Below, in pieces: positions 20,994 to 30,796 of a DNA stretch of 62,262 bases. The translations under genes and the position numbers were made by a program. Under the pieces are notes generated by a model. The model was not told the origin of the DNA. It worked only from the letters and a program-made list of their open reading frames with translations, and ran no database searches. The stretch spans positions 1-62,262 of the forward strand of contig NZ_JABRVQ010000024.1 of assembly GCF_013248965.1 (NCBI RefSeq), given 5' to 3'. Position 1 is the first letter of the stretch, and each line of letters starts with the position of its first letter. This DNA comes from Psychrobacter okhotskensis (GTDB lineage: Bacteria > Pseudomonadota > Gammaproteobacteria > Pseudomonadales > Moraxellaceae).

Positions 20994-21971
20994 TTACTGA
21001 AACTCTTTTAACGTCTGCTCATATTTGGCAATTTGCTCATCGTAGTCTTTAATGGTTTCATTGAACTTAGTCATCAGTGTTTCAAACTCTTGCTGCTGAT
21101 TGATTTTCATCTGCTGCATATCTAACACTTGCTGAGCTTCTATCTGCTCCCAGACTTGATGTTGAATTATCAAACGCGCCAGCGCTGGGCTTTTTGCACT
21201 GACTCTGCCAGCGATTTCTGCATGCTCGAACAGTTGCGGGGTCAAGGTTGCTATATTAATTAAGGTATTGATATCTTCAGCACTAAGTGGTGTCGTTACC
21301 GGTTGATATAGTGCTTCCATCGCTTGCTGATAGCTTTCTATTATCTGTGCTTCCGACAACATCACCGGCTTACGTGGCTCAAGACTGATACGCTTAAGCA
21401 CGGTCAAATCGCGCTCACCAACCTCAGTACTGGTGTTAATGTCAGCATCCGTAACATCGCTCTCGGTAGCGGCTGGTACTGATGCTTGCTCAGACACATT
21501 ATTGTCGCTTGCCTCTGTAGCTGGCAAGCCGCTATCATCGGGTGTATTACTAGCAGTCACTTGATTGCCAAGATTGCCATCATCATTAGCCGTAGTGTCA
21601 GGCGCTCCTTCAAGCAATAAAGCATCGCCACCTGACGCATCAGCAGCTTGTAATGACTCATACTCTGCTTGCAAGCGCTGCTGCAACCCTTGCGCTTGAG
21701 CGACGTACAAGGGCTGGAACTGCTCTATGCGGGCAGCAGCTGAATCACTTTGCGGCATAGGCTCGCTGTCTTCTACGCTTGTTTTTTCAGTGGTTTGGTC
21801 ATAATCTATCACAGGCTCTTCTGCTGGCTTTTGCTGACAGCCCGTCAAGAATAGCAGCCCTGTCATTGTCGCCGCCAGCAACATTGACGATGAGCGCAGA
21901 CAAAGGCGACCTTGGTTGATACTATCGTTGTGCGAATCGATATCAGACTCAGCTGACAAAAATTTAAACAT
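20994..21971 (-). CDS. Putative lipoprotein, function unknown
   Basis: 325 residues. A hydrophobic stretch MLLAATMTGLLFLTGC ends in the lipobox LTGC (Cys near 45), predicting a lipid-anchored envelope protein. About 170 residues of Ala/Asp/Ser/Thr-rich low-complexity linker follow, then a helical C terminus with QQVLDMQQMKINQQQEF and a likely coiled coil. I start at ATG 21971 because the longest frame begins one codon earlier at TTG. The n-region before the signal is unusually long (about 29 residues), so translation may begin later. No family recognised. It converges on the gltA terminator. Confidence 0.7.
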   Translation of the reverse strand: MFKFLSAESDIDSHNDSINQGRLCLRSSSMLLAATMTGLLFLTGCQQKPAEEPVIDYDQTTEKTSVEDSEPMPQSDSAAARIEQFQPLYVAQAQGLQQRLQAEYESLQAADASGGDALLLEGAPDTTANDDGNLGNQVTASNTPDDSGLPATEASDNNVSEQASVPAATESDVTDADINTSTEVGERDLTVLKRISLEPRKPVMLSEAQIIESYQQAMEALYQPVTTPLSAEDINTLINIATLTPQLFEHAEIAGRVSAKSPALARLIIQHQVWEQIEAQQVLDMQQMKINQQQEFETLMTKFNETIKDYDEQIAKYEQTLKEFQ

Positions 21972-22228
21972 CAAAGTACATATCCTTTGTTAAAAGCTAA
22001 CGTTAGAAGCTAACCTATTAAAAGCTCAGATTGTCGCGACATTTCATGGCTTCAGTGCATTGTTTCAGTGTATGGCTTCAGTATAGTGCTAATGCGTTCG
22101 GTTTTTGCGCAGCCATACTGGTGTTTGTAGTATTTAGCCTGCTTTATCATCATCGCTATTTATAATATTGGGTATTCAGAAAAATAGCTATTTATCACAA
22201 TATAGAGCTTAACCGCTGAATGAGCTAT

Positions 22229-22732
22229 CTATTTTTTAGTATTGTCCACAGATTGTCTGGTCAAAAATGGAATACAGGCTTCTAAATCGTGACAGTCTTT
22301 CCCAAGCTGCTGACGTACGAAATAATCCTGTACCATGCGCGCCTGTTGCTCGATACCATAGTTAAAAAAAGACTTGCCTGTTTCTAATACATAATCATAG
22401 CGGCGATTGATAAGCGCACCGCGTACCACCTTGAGGCCCTGTTGTAGCTGCCAAACATGGGTTAGCTCGTGTATCAGCCAACTTTGCTTACCAATAGAGG
22501 CATGGCTAAAATCTGCTATCCAATCTGCAGGATGAAAGTAAATGTTGCCATTGGGACTAACCGCATAGTTTTTTAGTACCCAACGCGCCGTTTTAAGATG
22601 AACATCATCAAGTTTAATATTGCTACCGAACACTGAACGAGCCAGCACAATTTCACCAGCAGTCAGCTTGCGTGATTGTTTTTTGGAAAATTTTGTCCGT
22701 AAAAACTGTTTGAAAGTCTGCTGAGACATCAT
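22229..22732 (-). CDS. Small HExxH-motif protein, putative metallopeptidase-like
   Basis: 167 residues, basic N terminus, no signal peptide. Residues about 82-95 read SWLIHELTHVWQLQQG, a zinc-type HExxH motif in the arrangement seen in DUF4157-like and Vgr-related proteins, with a possible third ligand Glu in the following helices. The N-terminal LTAGEIVLARSVFGSNI also fits that group. Secretion or association with a type VI system cannot be seen from the neighbours (lipoprotein and rarA). The first codon of the longest frame is TTG at 22735, so I use the ATG at 22732, preceded by AAGG. Confidence 0.65.
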   Translation of the reverse strand: MMSQQTFKQFLRTKFSKKQSRKLTAGEIVLARSVFGSNIKLDDVHLKTARWVLKNYAVSPNGNIYFHPADWIADFSHASIGKQSWLIHELTHVWQLQQGLKVVRGALINRRYDYVLETGKSFFNYGIEQQARMVQDYFVRQQLGKDCHDLEACIPFLTRQSVDNTKK

Positions 22733-23053
22733 CAATGGATTGCCTTATGCTAGCGAATGGTGCTGAGCCCTTAATAGGAATACAGACATTAAAAACCAAA
22801 CATTAAAAACCAATTGTCTAGGACATAAGCTGTACACTTAGCCAGTTTTTCTTAACGCCAATCTGCGTTAGCCTAGCAGCTCAACCATAATAGTAATAAA
22901 GAGCTGTTTGTATAAAAATGAAGTACTGTCTGTCTAAATTAGCTTATTTTTACTACCAATGTCTAGGGCGTGTCTTCAATTCAATCAATAGTCGTTTTGA
23001 TGAAATAATCATTATCAGACCCTGTAACAGCCGATCCTATAATAGAGAGTCCT
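22733..23053. other. Divergent spacer upstream of rarA containing a solo MITE end
   Basis: About 320 bases without a gene. It has a direct repeat of ACATTAAAAACCAA near 22787-22814 and, at 22963-22984, a 22-base match (21 identical) to the right end of the element at 61671-61843. Promoters for rarA and the HExxH gene are presumed here. Confidence 0.6.
22963..22984 (-). repeat. Solo terminal repeat of the MITE-like family
   Basis: This 22-mer begins CTAGGGCGTGTCTTCAAT and is the reverse complement of 61823-61844 with one mismatch. Sequence beyond it does not match the rest of the element, so it is a relic end or a solo inverted repeat. Confidence 0.7.
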
Positions 23054-24346
23054 ATGCCGCCTAACTTTCATGCCGATACCCCACTTGCTCAGCGTATGCG
23101 CCCCACGACTCTTGATGCCATCATTGGTCAAGAACATTTATTAGCAGAGGGTGCGCCATTGAGACGCTTGGTGGAGCAAGGACACCTGCCGTCCATTATC
23201 TTGCATGGCGAAGCTGGCATTGGTAAAACCACGATTGCGATGCTGTTGGCTGACGCGGTTGGCAGGCCTTTTCATGCGCTATCCGCCTTGAATACTGGCG
23301 TCAAACAACTGCGTGAAGTGCTAGATACCAAAGATTCTTTAAACTTTGAATCGCCAGTGGTTTTTATCGACGAGATTCATCGTTTTAACAAAGCCCAACA
23401 AGATGCGCTACTGGGCGCGGTAGAATCTGGTGATATTACTTTGATTGGCGCGACCACCGAGAACCCCTCTTTTAGTGTCAATAATGCGCTGCTATCTCGT
23501 TGCCAAGTTTATCGTCTAGAGCCACTAACGCCTGAACAAATCAGTGCGGTCTTACAACGAGCCATGCAAGAAGACAACATTCTGCAAAATTTGACTATCG
23601 ACCTGCAAGCACAAAATACCATCAGTCAACTGGCGCATGGTGATGCCAGAAAGGCGCTAAATGTATTAGAGCTAGCCATTCAAACGGCTGACGCTAAGCA
23701 GTCGCCAATGATTATTGATGACGAACTGGTTAGCCGAGTGGCGCAAACCGCCTTAGTACGGTATGACAAGGATGGTGAGCAGCATTACGATATTATATCG
23801 GCAATGATAAAATCCGTACGCGGCTCCGATCCTGATGCAGCACTTTATTGGATGGCGCGCATGCTCGTTGGCGGTGAGCCTGCCGATTTTATTGCGCGGC
23901 GCTTAGTGATTTTGGCCAGTGAAGATATCGGCAATGCCAATCCTAATGCCCTACTCCTCGCCGATGCAGCATTACGTAGTGTACAGTCGATTGGTATGCC
24001 AGAAGCACGTATTATCTTAGGACAAGTGGTGGTTTATCTGGCGACCAGTGCCAAAAGCAATAGCACGTATAAAGCCATCAATGCTGCAATGGCGTTGGCA
24101 GAAAAGGATGCATCTCCTGTGCCGCTACATCTACGTAATGGCGTGACCAAGCTGATGCGTAATCAAGGCTATGGTCAAGATTACATCTACCCGCACGATT
24201 ATCCCAACCACTATTATCCGCAGTCATATTTACCAGACAATTTAATCGGGACAAGCTTTTATGAGTTTGCGGACAATCAGCGTGAACAACACAGCAAGCA
24301 GTTTATGGATTGGCTAAAAAGCCAAGCGGCGAGTAATGACCAATAA
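23054..24346 (+). CDS. rarA: Replication-associated recombination protein A (AAA+ ATPase)
   Basis: A 430-residue MgsA/RarA/WRNIP1-family ATPase acting at stalled replication forks. The Walker A motif is [10 protein letters not shown] near 55. The Walker B segment is [17 protein letters not shown] near 105, sensor 1 is [20 protein letters not shown] near 135, and the C-terminal tetramerisation region includes [16 protein letters not shown] and [12 protein letters not shown]. Length is normal. Weak GAGAG precedes the ATG. It appears to be a single-gene transcript. Confidence 0.95.
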   Translation: MPPNFHADTPLAQRMRPTTLDAIIGQEHLLAEGAPLRRLVEQGHLPSIILHGEAGIGKTTIAMLLADAVGRPFHALSALNTGVKQLREVLDTKDSLNFESPVVFIDEIHRFNKAQQDALLGAVESGDITLIGATTENPSFSVNNALLSRCQVYRLEPLTPEQISAVLQRAMQEDNILQNLTIDLQAQNTISQLAHGDARKALNVLELAIQTADAKQSPMIIDDELVSRVAQTALVRYDKDGEQHYDIISAMIKSVRGSDPDAALYWMARMLVGGEPADFIARRLVILASEDIGNANPNALLLADAALRSVQSIGMPEARIILGQVVVYLATSAKSNSTYKAINAAMALAEKDASPVPLHLRNGVTKLMRNQGYGQDYIYPHDYPNHYYPQSYLPDNLIGTSFYEFADNQREQHSKQFMDWLKSQAASNDQ

Positions 24347-24631
24347 AGATTATCTGTCTGCATCATTGATATTACTTATCACTATTTTTAAGCTATTAAT
24401 GGACAGATTGTCAAGATGATGCAGCATGCTGGAGTGAAAAGCGTTAAAATGACCTCATAACGATATACACCAGCCAAGTGAGTAGGTCATTTTTATAGCA
24501 TATTGCGCCAACTAAGGCAGGTTTTACCTTAGCACAGCAGCGCGTGGTGCTATCTACTGCTACAATAGCCGGATAAACATTTATATCCCACATCACACTG
24601 ATTTATACATAATAAAATATTGAGACTTCCT

Positions 24632-25744
24632 ATGAGTTTAGATACGATTCCTGAGATTATCGAAGACATTCGTGCCGGAAAAATGGTTATTTTGATGGAC
24701 GATGAAGACCGCGAAAACGAAGGTGATATCATCATGGCAGCGACCCATGTGCGCCCTGAAGATATTAACTTTATGATTACCCATGCTCGTGGTTTGGTTT
24801 GTTTGACTTTATCACAAGCACGTTGCCAACAGTTGGCACTACCGCTGATGTCAGATCGCAATGAGGCAAAATTTAGCACCAACTTTACCGTGTCAATTGA
24901 AGCAGCTGAAGGTGTCACCACGGGTATCTCTGCGGCCGATCGCGCGCGCACTATTCAAGCAGCGGTCTCATCTGCAGCAAAACCTGAAGACATCGTACAA
25001 CCTGGGCATATCTTCCCGATCATGGCACAAAACGGCGGCGTATTGCACCGTGCCGGACATACCGAAGCAGGGTGCGACTTAGCACGATTGGCAGGTCTTG
25101 AGCCCGCAGCAGTGATTGTAGAGATCATCAATGCTGATGGTACAATGGCACGCCGTGATGATCTCGAGATATTTGCAAAAGAGCACGGCATCAAAATGGG
25201 CACCATCGCTGACCTCATCAACTATCGTATTGCCAATGAGCAAACGGTAGAAGAGATTGAGTCGCGTCCCTTTGAGACTGAACACGGCACCTTTACCCTA
25301 CATCGCTTCCGCGAATTTGGGGCGGATGAAACGCATTTAGCCTTGGTAAAAGGTGATGTCAGCGAAGGCGTCAGTACGGTACGTGTACACGGCTTCCACC
25401 CTTTGCGTGATTTATTTGCTGCTAAAAATGATACCACAGGCCGTAGTGGCTGGAGCGTACAGTCGGCGTTAGAAGAAATCAGTGCCTCAGATCGCGGCGT
25501 GTTGGTTTGGATTGGCAGTCATCAACCGATTGATTTGGGCGACGCCTTGGATAAAGCCGCTGATAATGAGTCGCTATCTACCATTACCCAACAGCCTTAT
25601 CGTAGTATCGGGGTTGGCGCACAGATTTTGCGCCATTTAGGCGTGCGTGATATGCGCCTATTGTCCTCACCAATGAAGTTTTATGCCCTTTCAGGCTTTG
25701 ATCTGAACGTGGTTGATTTTGTGCATGCGCCAAAGCAAGTTTAG
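24632..25744 (+). CDS. ribB: 3,4-dihydroxy-2-butanone 4-phosphate synthase with degenerate GTP cyclohydrolase II-like domain
   Basis: 370 residues. The N-terminal domain (about 1-203) is a complete DHBP synthase: DDEDRENEGDIIMAA near 24-38 binds ribulose 5-phosphate and metal, and HTEAGCDLARLAGL near 150 completes the site. It supplies the four-carbon unit for riboflavin. The C-terminal domain (about 205-370) has a RibA-like fold signature (GVSTVRVHGFHPLRDLF) but contains no cysteine, so it lacks the zinc-binding triad of GTP cyclohydrolase II and is probably inactive in that reaction. The start is ATG 24632, because the longer frame begins at TTG 24620. No FMN riboswitch was recognised upstream. 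Confidence 0.93.
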   Translation: MSLDTIPEIIEDIRAGKMVILMDDEDRENEGDIIMAATHVRPEDINFMITHARGLVCLTLSQARCQQLALPLMSDRNEAKFSTNFTVSIEAAEGVTTGISAADRARTIQAAVSSAAKPEDIVQPGHIFPIMAQNGGVLHRAGHTEAGCDLARLAGLEPAAVIVEIINADGTMARRDDLEIFAKEHGIKMGTIADLINYRIANEQTVEEIESRPFETEHGTFTLHRFREFGADETHLALVKGDVSEGVSTVRVHGFHPLRDLFAAKNDTTGRSGWSVQSALEEISASDRGVLVWIGSHQPIDLGDALDKAADNESLSTITQQPYRSIGVGAQILRHLGVRDMRLLSSPMKFYALSGFDLNVVDFVHAPKQV

Positions 25745-25784
25745 GATTCGATTGGCTGGATAATTCAATATTAGTCACACATAA

Positions 25785-25819
25785 AAAGGCACGCTACTTT
25801 ACCGTTAGCGTGCTTTTTT
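25785..25819 (+). terminator. Intrinsic terminator after ribB
   Basis: GCACGCTA (25789-25796) pairs with TAGCGTGC (25806-25813) and TTTTTT follows. A-run before the stem makes it usable by the convergent thioesterase gene too. Confidence 0.9.
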
Positions 25820-25839
25820 CATTTATTAGGGGTTAATTT

Positions 25840-26331
25840 TTAAAATTTAGGCGTGTGTCCGACTGCTGTTTCTAATGCGAGCAGTCGCTTGCGCTCCTCG
25901 ATTGTCCAAGGCAACTTAGTTTTGCCATCACTCTCTAAGCGCACCACGACTGCCTCAGCAGTAGCGACCAGCGCTTGCTGCGAAGCGCTATAATAACTAT
26001 ATTCTATAACAATACTGGTTGTGCCCAAGCGTTGACAGCGTACGCCCAATAATAAAGTGTCAGGATATACGACTGGTCGTAAATACTGACAGCTAGACTG
26101 AGCGAGGACTGTCACCATACTGCCATCAAACATCCCTAACGTCTGCAAATACGCAATACGCGCTGACTCAGCATAACGATAATAGACGACATTGTTTAAG
26201 TGGTTAAACGCATCCATCTCGCCCCAGTGAATCGGCTGATGATGAATAACAGGATAATGTGCCAATTCCTCAGGGCGGCTAGCGCTTGATACATCAACGG
26301 CACGATTGGCTGTCTTATTTTTCTTATCCAT
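25840..26331 (-). CDS. Acyl-CoA thioesterase, 4HBT hot-dog family
   Basis: 163 residues. The hot-dog motif HWGEMDAFNHLNNVVYYRY near 36-54 contains the catalytic Asp of the 4-hydroxybenzoyl-CoA thioesterase/YbgC type. The basic 25-residue N-terminal extension is low-complexity. Likely hydrolyses short or medium acyl-CoA; the substrate is unknown. It lies upstream of hemX on the same strand direction with a 64-base gap, so it could follow the hem genes in a transcript. Confidence 0.85.
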   Translation of the reverse strand: MDKKNKTANRAVDVSSASRPEELAHYPVIHHQPIHWGEMDAFNHLNNVVYYRYAESARIAYLQTLGMFDGSMVTVLAQSSCQYLRPVVYPDTLLLGVRCQRLGTTSIVIEYSYYSASQQALVATAEAVVVRLESDGKTKLPWTIEERKRLLALETAVGHTPKF

Positions 26332-26395
26332 GTTTTAACCTTATCTTTCAATATTGATATAGACGACTATTTTAAACAAGATTTGCTCATTGACA

Positions 26396-27412
26396 TTAAC
26401 GTGGCGGTTTTTCTAGAATTTGCGTGGTCAATAGTGGCGTTGGTTTCGGTGCGTTGGCAATAAGTTGATCGAGCCAATTAATCACTTCTGCAATGTCGCT
26501 TGGCGCTTTCATTGTTTCTAAATTCTTGGCCAAATCGTTTGTATTTTTAGTAGCGCTCGTCGTACTTTTTGCTGCTGATTGCGCAGGTTGTTTGCTAGCA
26601 GTCATAGAAGATGGTGGTACTAAGGTTTTTAATTGCTTACGAGCTTGCGTCAGATAGCTGATAAGCTGATCCTGTTCACGCATATTGCTGGCTTGGCTCG
26701 CTAAATTCAATGTCATGATAACTTCATGAATGGTTAATTGGCGGCGGTTCAGGGTAAGATTATTATTGCCTACTGCTCTACTTTGCTGAGTATTTTTTTG
26801 AGTGCTCTCATTGCCATTATTATTGTTAGTGCCATTACTATTGCTGTTCGCTGCCCGCTCATGACTGTGCAAAAAATCTTGAATATTCTGAATCGCTAGA
26901 TTTTGGATTTGCCATGGGCTTGGTTGTGCACTTTGTGCTTGCAGACGTTCGATATCTTTGAGCAAGCTTTGCTTAATGACCACGGTCAACGCCGGGGCAA
27001 TCTCATTGCTGCTTTGTGATAATTGCCAGTGCAGACCGCGTAGTAAGTCTATCGCTGCACTATCGTTATTGTCAGCCAGTAATCTATTGGCTGCCTGTAT
27101 TTGGATACGCAGTAAATCTAGCTGGTTTTGAGCTTGGTTACTGGCCGCTACGCTCGGCTCTGGTAAGGTCTGCTGACTCATGGCGAATATGCGATCATCC
27201 ATCTCATTTAGACGACTGATCACCTGCTCATTGCTTTGTAAGCGCTCATTGACGCTGTGTTGAAAACGTTGATGGCTAATATATAGGCCTAATAACGCCG
27301 CGATAAGTAGCAATATCACCAACCATTGCAGACGCAACAATAAGGTGTTTGCTTGGCGGCGCTGCTGGATAGCAGAAGGATCCCTAGATAATGATTCAGA
27401 ATTCGTTGACAT
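26396..27412 (-). CDS. hemX: HemX-like membrane protein (uroporphyrinogen-III C-methyltransferase family annotation)
   Basis: 338 residues. One N-terminal membrane helix (about 25-47, LLLRLQWLVILLLIAALLGL) is followed by a long coiled-coil and helical periplasmic domain. This is the HemX architecture found next to hemCD in gammaproteobacteria; it lacks the SAM-binding motifs of true methyltransferases. An Asn-rich stretch (NSNSNGTNNNNGNE) lies near 188-201. The role in tetrapyrrole synthesis is unproven. It follows hemD by 97 bases. Confidence 0.82.
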   Translation of the reverse strand: MSTNSESLSRDPSAIQQRRQANTLLLRLQWLVILLLIAALLGLYISHQRFQHSVNERLQSNEQVISRLNEMDDRIFAMSQQTLPEPSVAASNQAQNQLDLLRIQIQAANRLLADNNDSAAIDLLRGLHWQLSQSSNEIAPALTVVIKQSLLKDIERLQAQSAQPSPWQIQNLAIQNIQDFLHSHERAANSNSNGTNNNNGNESTQKNTQQSRAVGNNNLTLNRRQLTIHEVIMTLNLASQASNMREQDQLISYLTQARKQLKTLVPPSSMTASKQPAQSAAKSTTSATKNTNDLAKNLETMKAPSDIAEVINWLDQLIANAPKPTPLLTTQILEKPPR

Positions 27413-27509
27413 AAGACAGTACCGTTATTGGTAAGGTTAACCATGTTTAAAGCGAGCGAAAAAATGTATCAAGCACTAAGGCATGTCATCAATTAGCACA
27501 GTTATATGT

Positions 27510-28496
27510 TTATAAAGTTTTAGAGTTAATGGCTGCCAGAATAGTTTCTGGTGCCAAATCTTCCACACGCCAATAGCTCAGCTGCTGTTGTGCGACCATG
27601 TTTGCCAAACGTTCGCCCAATACGACATAAGCGAAGTCTGATAATTTAAGCGCCGCGTTATCGGTCTTGCTTTGATTTGCAATTGCTTCTAAATTCTTCT
27701 CGTCTAAAACCTTAACTACCGCGGCTTCAACAATACTGGCCCAATGCTCAAAAGCCGTGCCACTACTGATCACGACAATTGGCTTTACTCTATCTACAGT
27801 GGCATTAGCTTGCAAAGCATTTTGTGCATAAAAATCCTGCAACCATTGCTCATACTGGCTCTGCGCATCCTCTGGCATGATGCGCTCGTACCAAGCAATA
27901 CTATCGATATGCACACCGCGCGCCTGTAAGGTATCGACTAGCAGACGACGTCCGCCAAGCCCGCGCCATATCAATAGCTTATCGCCTGCTTGTAGACTTT
28001 CTATCTCAGGCATCGCTAGCATACCTTCATTATTGGCAATGCTAGGCTGTCGTACTTGATAACTGGCCACGGGTAGCTGGGCATTATTGAGGACAGCAGC
28101 AGTCGCATCACCAACCGCAATCAAATGACTTGGCGTTTCTAACGCCATCAATGCGGACTCTACCAGCTCAGTAGTCTTATTTGGTTTTTGACGCTCAACC
28201 TCAAGTGCTTGCCACATGGCTAACCCAGAGGCCGCAGCGGTCGGACTAACAATAACCAATGCTTGATAATCACCTGCCAGCCACTGCCGCACCATTTGTC
28301 TGTCTTTATCGGTCGTGGCACGCGCTTGTAATGTCAACATCGGCATCTCAATGACCGACAGTCCTGCCGCTTGTAGACACTGGGTCAGTGGCGCTGCACG
28401 CTCTATCGGGCGCGTATTGATGACCACTTGTTGCGGCGCTGATAAATTCTCAGTGGACCGATTGGAATCAGTAGACTGCGATGTTGAGTAAGACAT
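27510..28496 (-). CDS. hemD: Uroporphyrinogen-III synthase
   Basis: 328 residues. It cyclises hydroxymethylbilane with D-ring inversion. The fold is weakly conserved, but VVINTRPIERAAPLTQCLQA near the N terminus, VVSPTAAASGL near 85 and VVISSGTAFEHW near 235 match the two half-domains, and it follows hemC. I start at 28496 (MSYSTSQ), where TAGG precedes the ATG; the frame extends to 28562 but those 22 His/Cys-rich residues look untranslated. Confidence 0.88.
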   Translation of the reverse strand: MSYSTSQSTDSNRSTENLSAPQQVVINTRPIERAAPLTQCLQAAGLSVIEMPMLTLQARATTDKDRQMVRQWLAGDYQALVIVSPTAAASGLAMWQALEVERQKPNKTTELVESALMALETPSHLIAVGDATAAVLNNAQLPVASYQVRQPSIANNEGMLAMPEIESLQAGDKLLIWRGLGGRRLLVDTLQARGVHIDSIAWYERIMPEDAQSQYEQWLQDFYAQNALQANATVDRVKPIVVISSGTAFEHWASIVEAAVVKVLDEKNLEAIANQSKTDNAALKLSDFAYVVLGERLANMVAQQQLSYWRVEDLAPETILAAINSKTL

Positions 28497-28641
28497 AAAC
28501 CTACCATGATAATCACAATGACAATGACAAAATGCTGATGAAATTAAAGTTAGCGTAATCAAAGGGCGTATAAGCGATTACCACTATATGTCCAAGCCAG
28601 TCGCCGTACTTATTTACTGTTTAAGCACTAGCACTGAGGTA

Positions 28642-29676
28642 TTATTCAGGATGATAAATCGCTGATAAGATAGCACCAGCACCATCAGCGAGCAGCAGAT
28701 CGGCGACATCGATACCGAGCTGATTGGCTTGCGCTTCTTGCTCATCTTGTGTGCCGCTTAATGTTAATCGTTTGTCCGCTTTTAGCAGCTCACTACCATC
28801 AGCCTGACCCACACGACCACGTAGCCACAATACATTGCCGTTATCATTGTTGCCATTATTACCATTGTCATCGTTGTTGGCGGCGGTTTCATCAGCCATT
28901 TGTAAAACAGCATAAGCCGCAATTGGCACTTGGCAACCCCCTTCTAAATGACGGTTTAGCGCGCGCTCAGCGATAAGGCGAATACGGGCTTTGTCGTCAT
29001 TAAGCGGCGCGAGTAGTTTTAGTACTTCAGCATCACCCTCACGGCATTCAATCGCTAAAGCGCCTTGTCCAACTGCTGGCAAGCAAGCATCGATATCAAG
29101 CTCACCGCGGATACGCTCATCCAGCTCAATGCGCTGTAGCCCACTGGTCGCTAGGATAATCGCATCATACTCGCCCGCATCCAGCTTACCCAAACGGGTA
29201 CCAACGTTGCCGCGCAAGGTTTTGATTTGCAGATCGGGGCGGTAGGCTTTGATTTGACACTGACGACGCAAGCTTGACGTGCCGACTACCGCGCCTTGTG
29301 GCAACTCATCAATACTATTATAAGTATTGGAGACAAAGGCATCCGTGGGCGAGGCGCGTTTGCAATAAACACCGAGCGTCAAGCCTTCTGGTAACTGCAT
29401 GGGTACGTCTTTTAGTGAATGCACGGCGATATCCGCTTGTTTAGCATACAATGCCTGCTCAAGCTCTTTGACAAACAAGCCTTTACCACCGATTTTAGCC
29501 AAGGGTGTATCCAAAATTTTGTCACCTTTAGTGACAATTTTTAGCAAATTAATGGTCAAGCTAGGATACATCTCTAACAGGCGATCACGAATATGCTCAG
29601 CTTGCCATAACGCCAATGGGCTCTGACGCGTGGCGATATTTAAGGTGGTCAAAGCAGGTTGCTGCGGATTGCTCAT
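28642..29676 (-). CDS. hemC: Hydroxymethylbilane synthase (porphobilinogen deaminase)
   Basis: 344 residues. It polymerises four porphobilinogens. The N-terminal [17 protein letters not shown], the central [12 protein letters not shown] and the dipyrromethane-cofactor cysteine in [14 protein letters not shown] near 252 are all present. An Asn/Asp-rich insertion ([17 protein letters not shown]) near 264-280 is not part of the usual family sequence. I start at 29676 (MSNPQQP) because GAGG lies 6 bases upstream; the ATG at 29688 overlaps that site. Downstream of algR as in Pseudomonas. Confidence 0.96.
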   Translation of the reverse strand: MSNPQQPALTTLNIATRQSPLALWQAEHIRDRLLEMYPSLTINLLKIVTKGDKILDTPLAKIGGKGLFVKELEQALYAKQADIAVHSLKDVPMQLPEGLTLGVYCKRASPTDAFVSNTYNSIDELPQGAVVGTSSLRRQCQIKAYRPDLQIKTLRGNVGTRLGKLDAGEYDAIILATSGLQRIELDERIRGELDIDACLPAVGQGALAIECREGDAEVLKLLAPLNDDKARIRLIAERALNRHLEGGCQVPIAAYAVLQMADETAANNDDNGNNGNNDNGNVLWLRGRVGQADGSELLKADKRLTLSGTQDEQEAQANQLGIDVADLLLADGAGAILSAIYHPE

Positions 29677-29806
29677 AAAGGGCCTCAATAAGTTCGGTAC
29701 GATAATGCGCTGTCAATGCCAAATGGACGCCAAATGGATGCTAAACCCTCACGCAAATCCACCCTATCAAATAGGTGATAAAAACCATATGTCATGACTG
29801 CTGACG

Positions 29807-29843
29807 CAAAAAAATACCCCTATTTAAGCATAAATAAGGGTTT
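29807..29843 (-). terminator. Intrinsic terminator after algR
   Basis: On the minus strand ACCCTTATTTA (about 29831-29841) pairs with TAAATAGGGGT (29816-29826), with one unpaired C, and TTTTTTT follows. It lies about 40 bases past the algR stop and separates it from hemC. Confidence 0.85.
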
Positions 29844-29882
29844 GATGATATGGGCTGATTATTTCGCTATCGCAACGGTCTG

Positions 29883-30620
29883 TTACATACTTTGAATTTT
29901 GTCACGTAACGCTGGTAGGTGACGGCGGCTAACCGCTAGCGTCTCATCAATCCCTTTAAAGCGTATCTGATACTGTCCAGCATCTAGGGTTTCTAAAAAG
30001 TCCAAAAAGCTGAGGTTGATGATAGCGTTCCGGTGTACCCGAAAGAGGCGGTCTTCAAACTCTTGCTCAAGCTCTTTTAGGGTTTCGTCAATCAATACAA
30101 TACCGTCTTTATGACGAACTTTGACGTACTTTTGATCCGCGGTAAAATAATAAATATCTTTGAGCTTAATCAACTCGACACCGCGATGGGTACGCGCCGC
30201 GATATGTTCTCGCACGGGACGTGCCGTTGGGTCTTCGAGCTTACGAATCTCATTTAGCTGGGCCGCATTTAGATTTTTAGCCTTATTAAGCGCTTCTAAC
30301 AATTCATCTTTGTTAGCCGGTTTTAATAAGTAACCAATCGCATTGGCTTTCAACGCCGCAATCGCGTAATGATCGTAAGCGGTGACAAAAATAATCGCTG
30401 GTGGATGCTCCAGCTTGGACAGCTCTTGCGCACAGCGTACACCGTCCATTTCAGGCATGCGAATGTCTAGTAAAATGATGTCTGGCTGTTGAGTTTTTAC
30501 CGCAACAATGGCCTCTGCGCCTGTCGTTGCTTGCGCAACCACTTGATGACCTGACTCCTGCACAATCCTAACCAAACGCTCACGTGCCAATGGCTCATCA
30601 TCACAAACTACAATCCGCAT
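29883..30620 (-). CDS. algR: LytTR-family response regulator, AlgR type
   Basis: 245 residues. The receiver domain (1-120) has the acidic pair in VVCDDEP (8-10) and the phospho-acceptor Asp in ILLDIRMPEMDG near 54. The LytTR DNA-binding domain (about 140-240) has RVHRNAIINLSFLD near 205. GAGGAG precedes the ATG. Gene order algZ-algR-hemC-hemD matches Pseudomonas, where AlgR controls alginate, pili and virulence; targets here are unknown. Confidence 0.92.
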   Translation of the reverse strand: MRIVVCDDEPLARERLVRIVQESGHQVVAQATTGAEAIVAVKTQQPDIILLDIRMPEMDGVRCAQELSKLEHPPAIIFVTAYDHYAIAALKANAIGYLLKPANKDELLEALNKAKNLNAAQLNEIRKLEDPTARPVREHIAARTHRGVELIKLKDIYYFTADQKYVKVRHKDGIVLIDETLKELEQEFEDRLFRVHRNAIINLSFLDFLETLDAGQYQIRFKGIDETLAVSRRHLPALRDKIQSM

Positions 30621-30796
30621 GGAAACTCCTCTCTTACGGCATACTTAGTAGATTTTTTAATAGTATCAATAACATAATAGCATTTATTCCTAAACTTTTA
30701 TCGCCATCATCTAAAACCAACGACGATAGTAGTATAATAAATTCTGCAATAAATATGCCACGGTCAGTTACCGATAGGAATAAAACCAGAAAAGTA

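Noticed and set aside
24347..24631. FMN riboswitch upstream of ribB
   Set aside because: None of the conserved RFN blocks could be found in this spacer.
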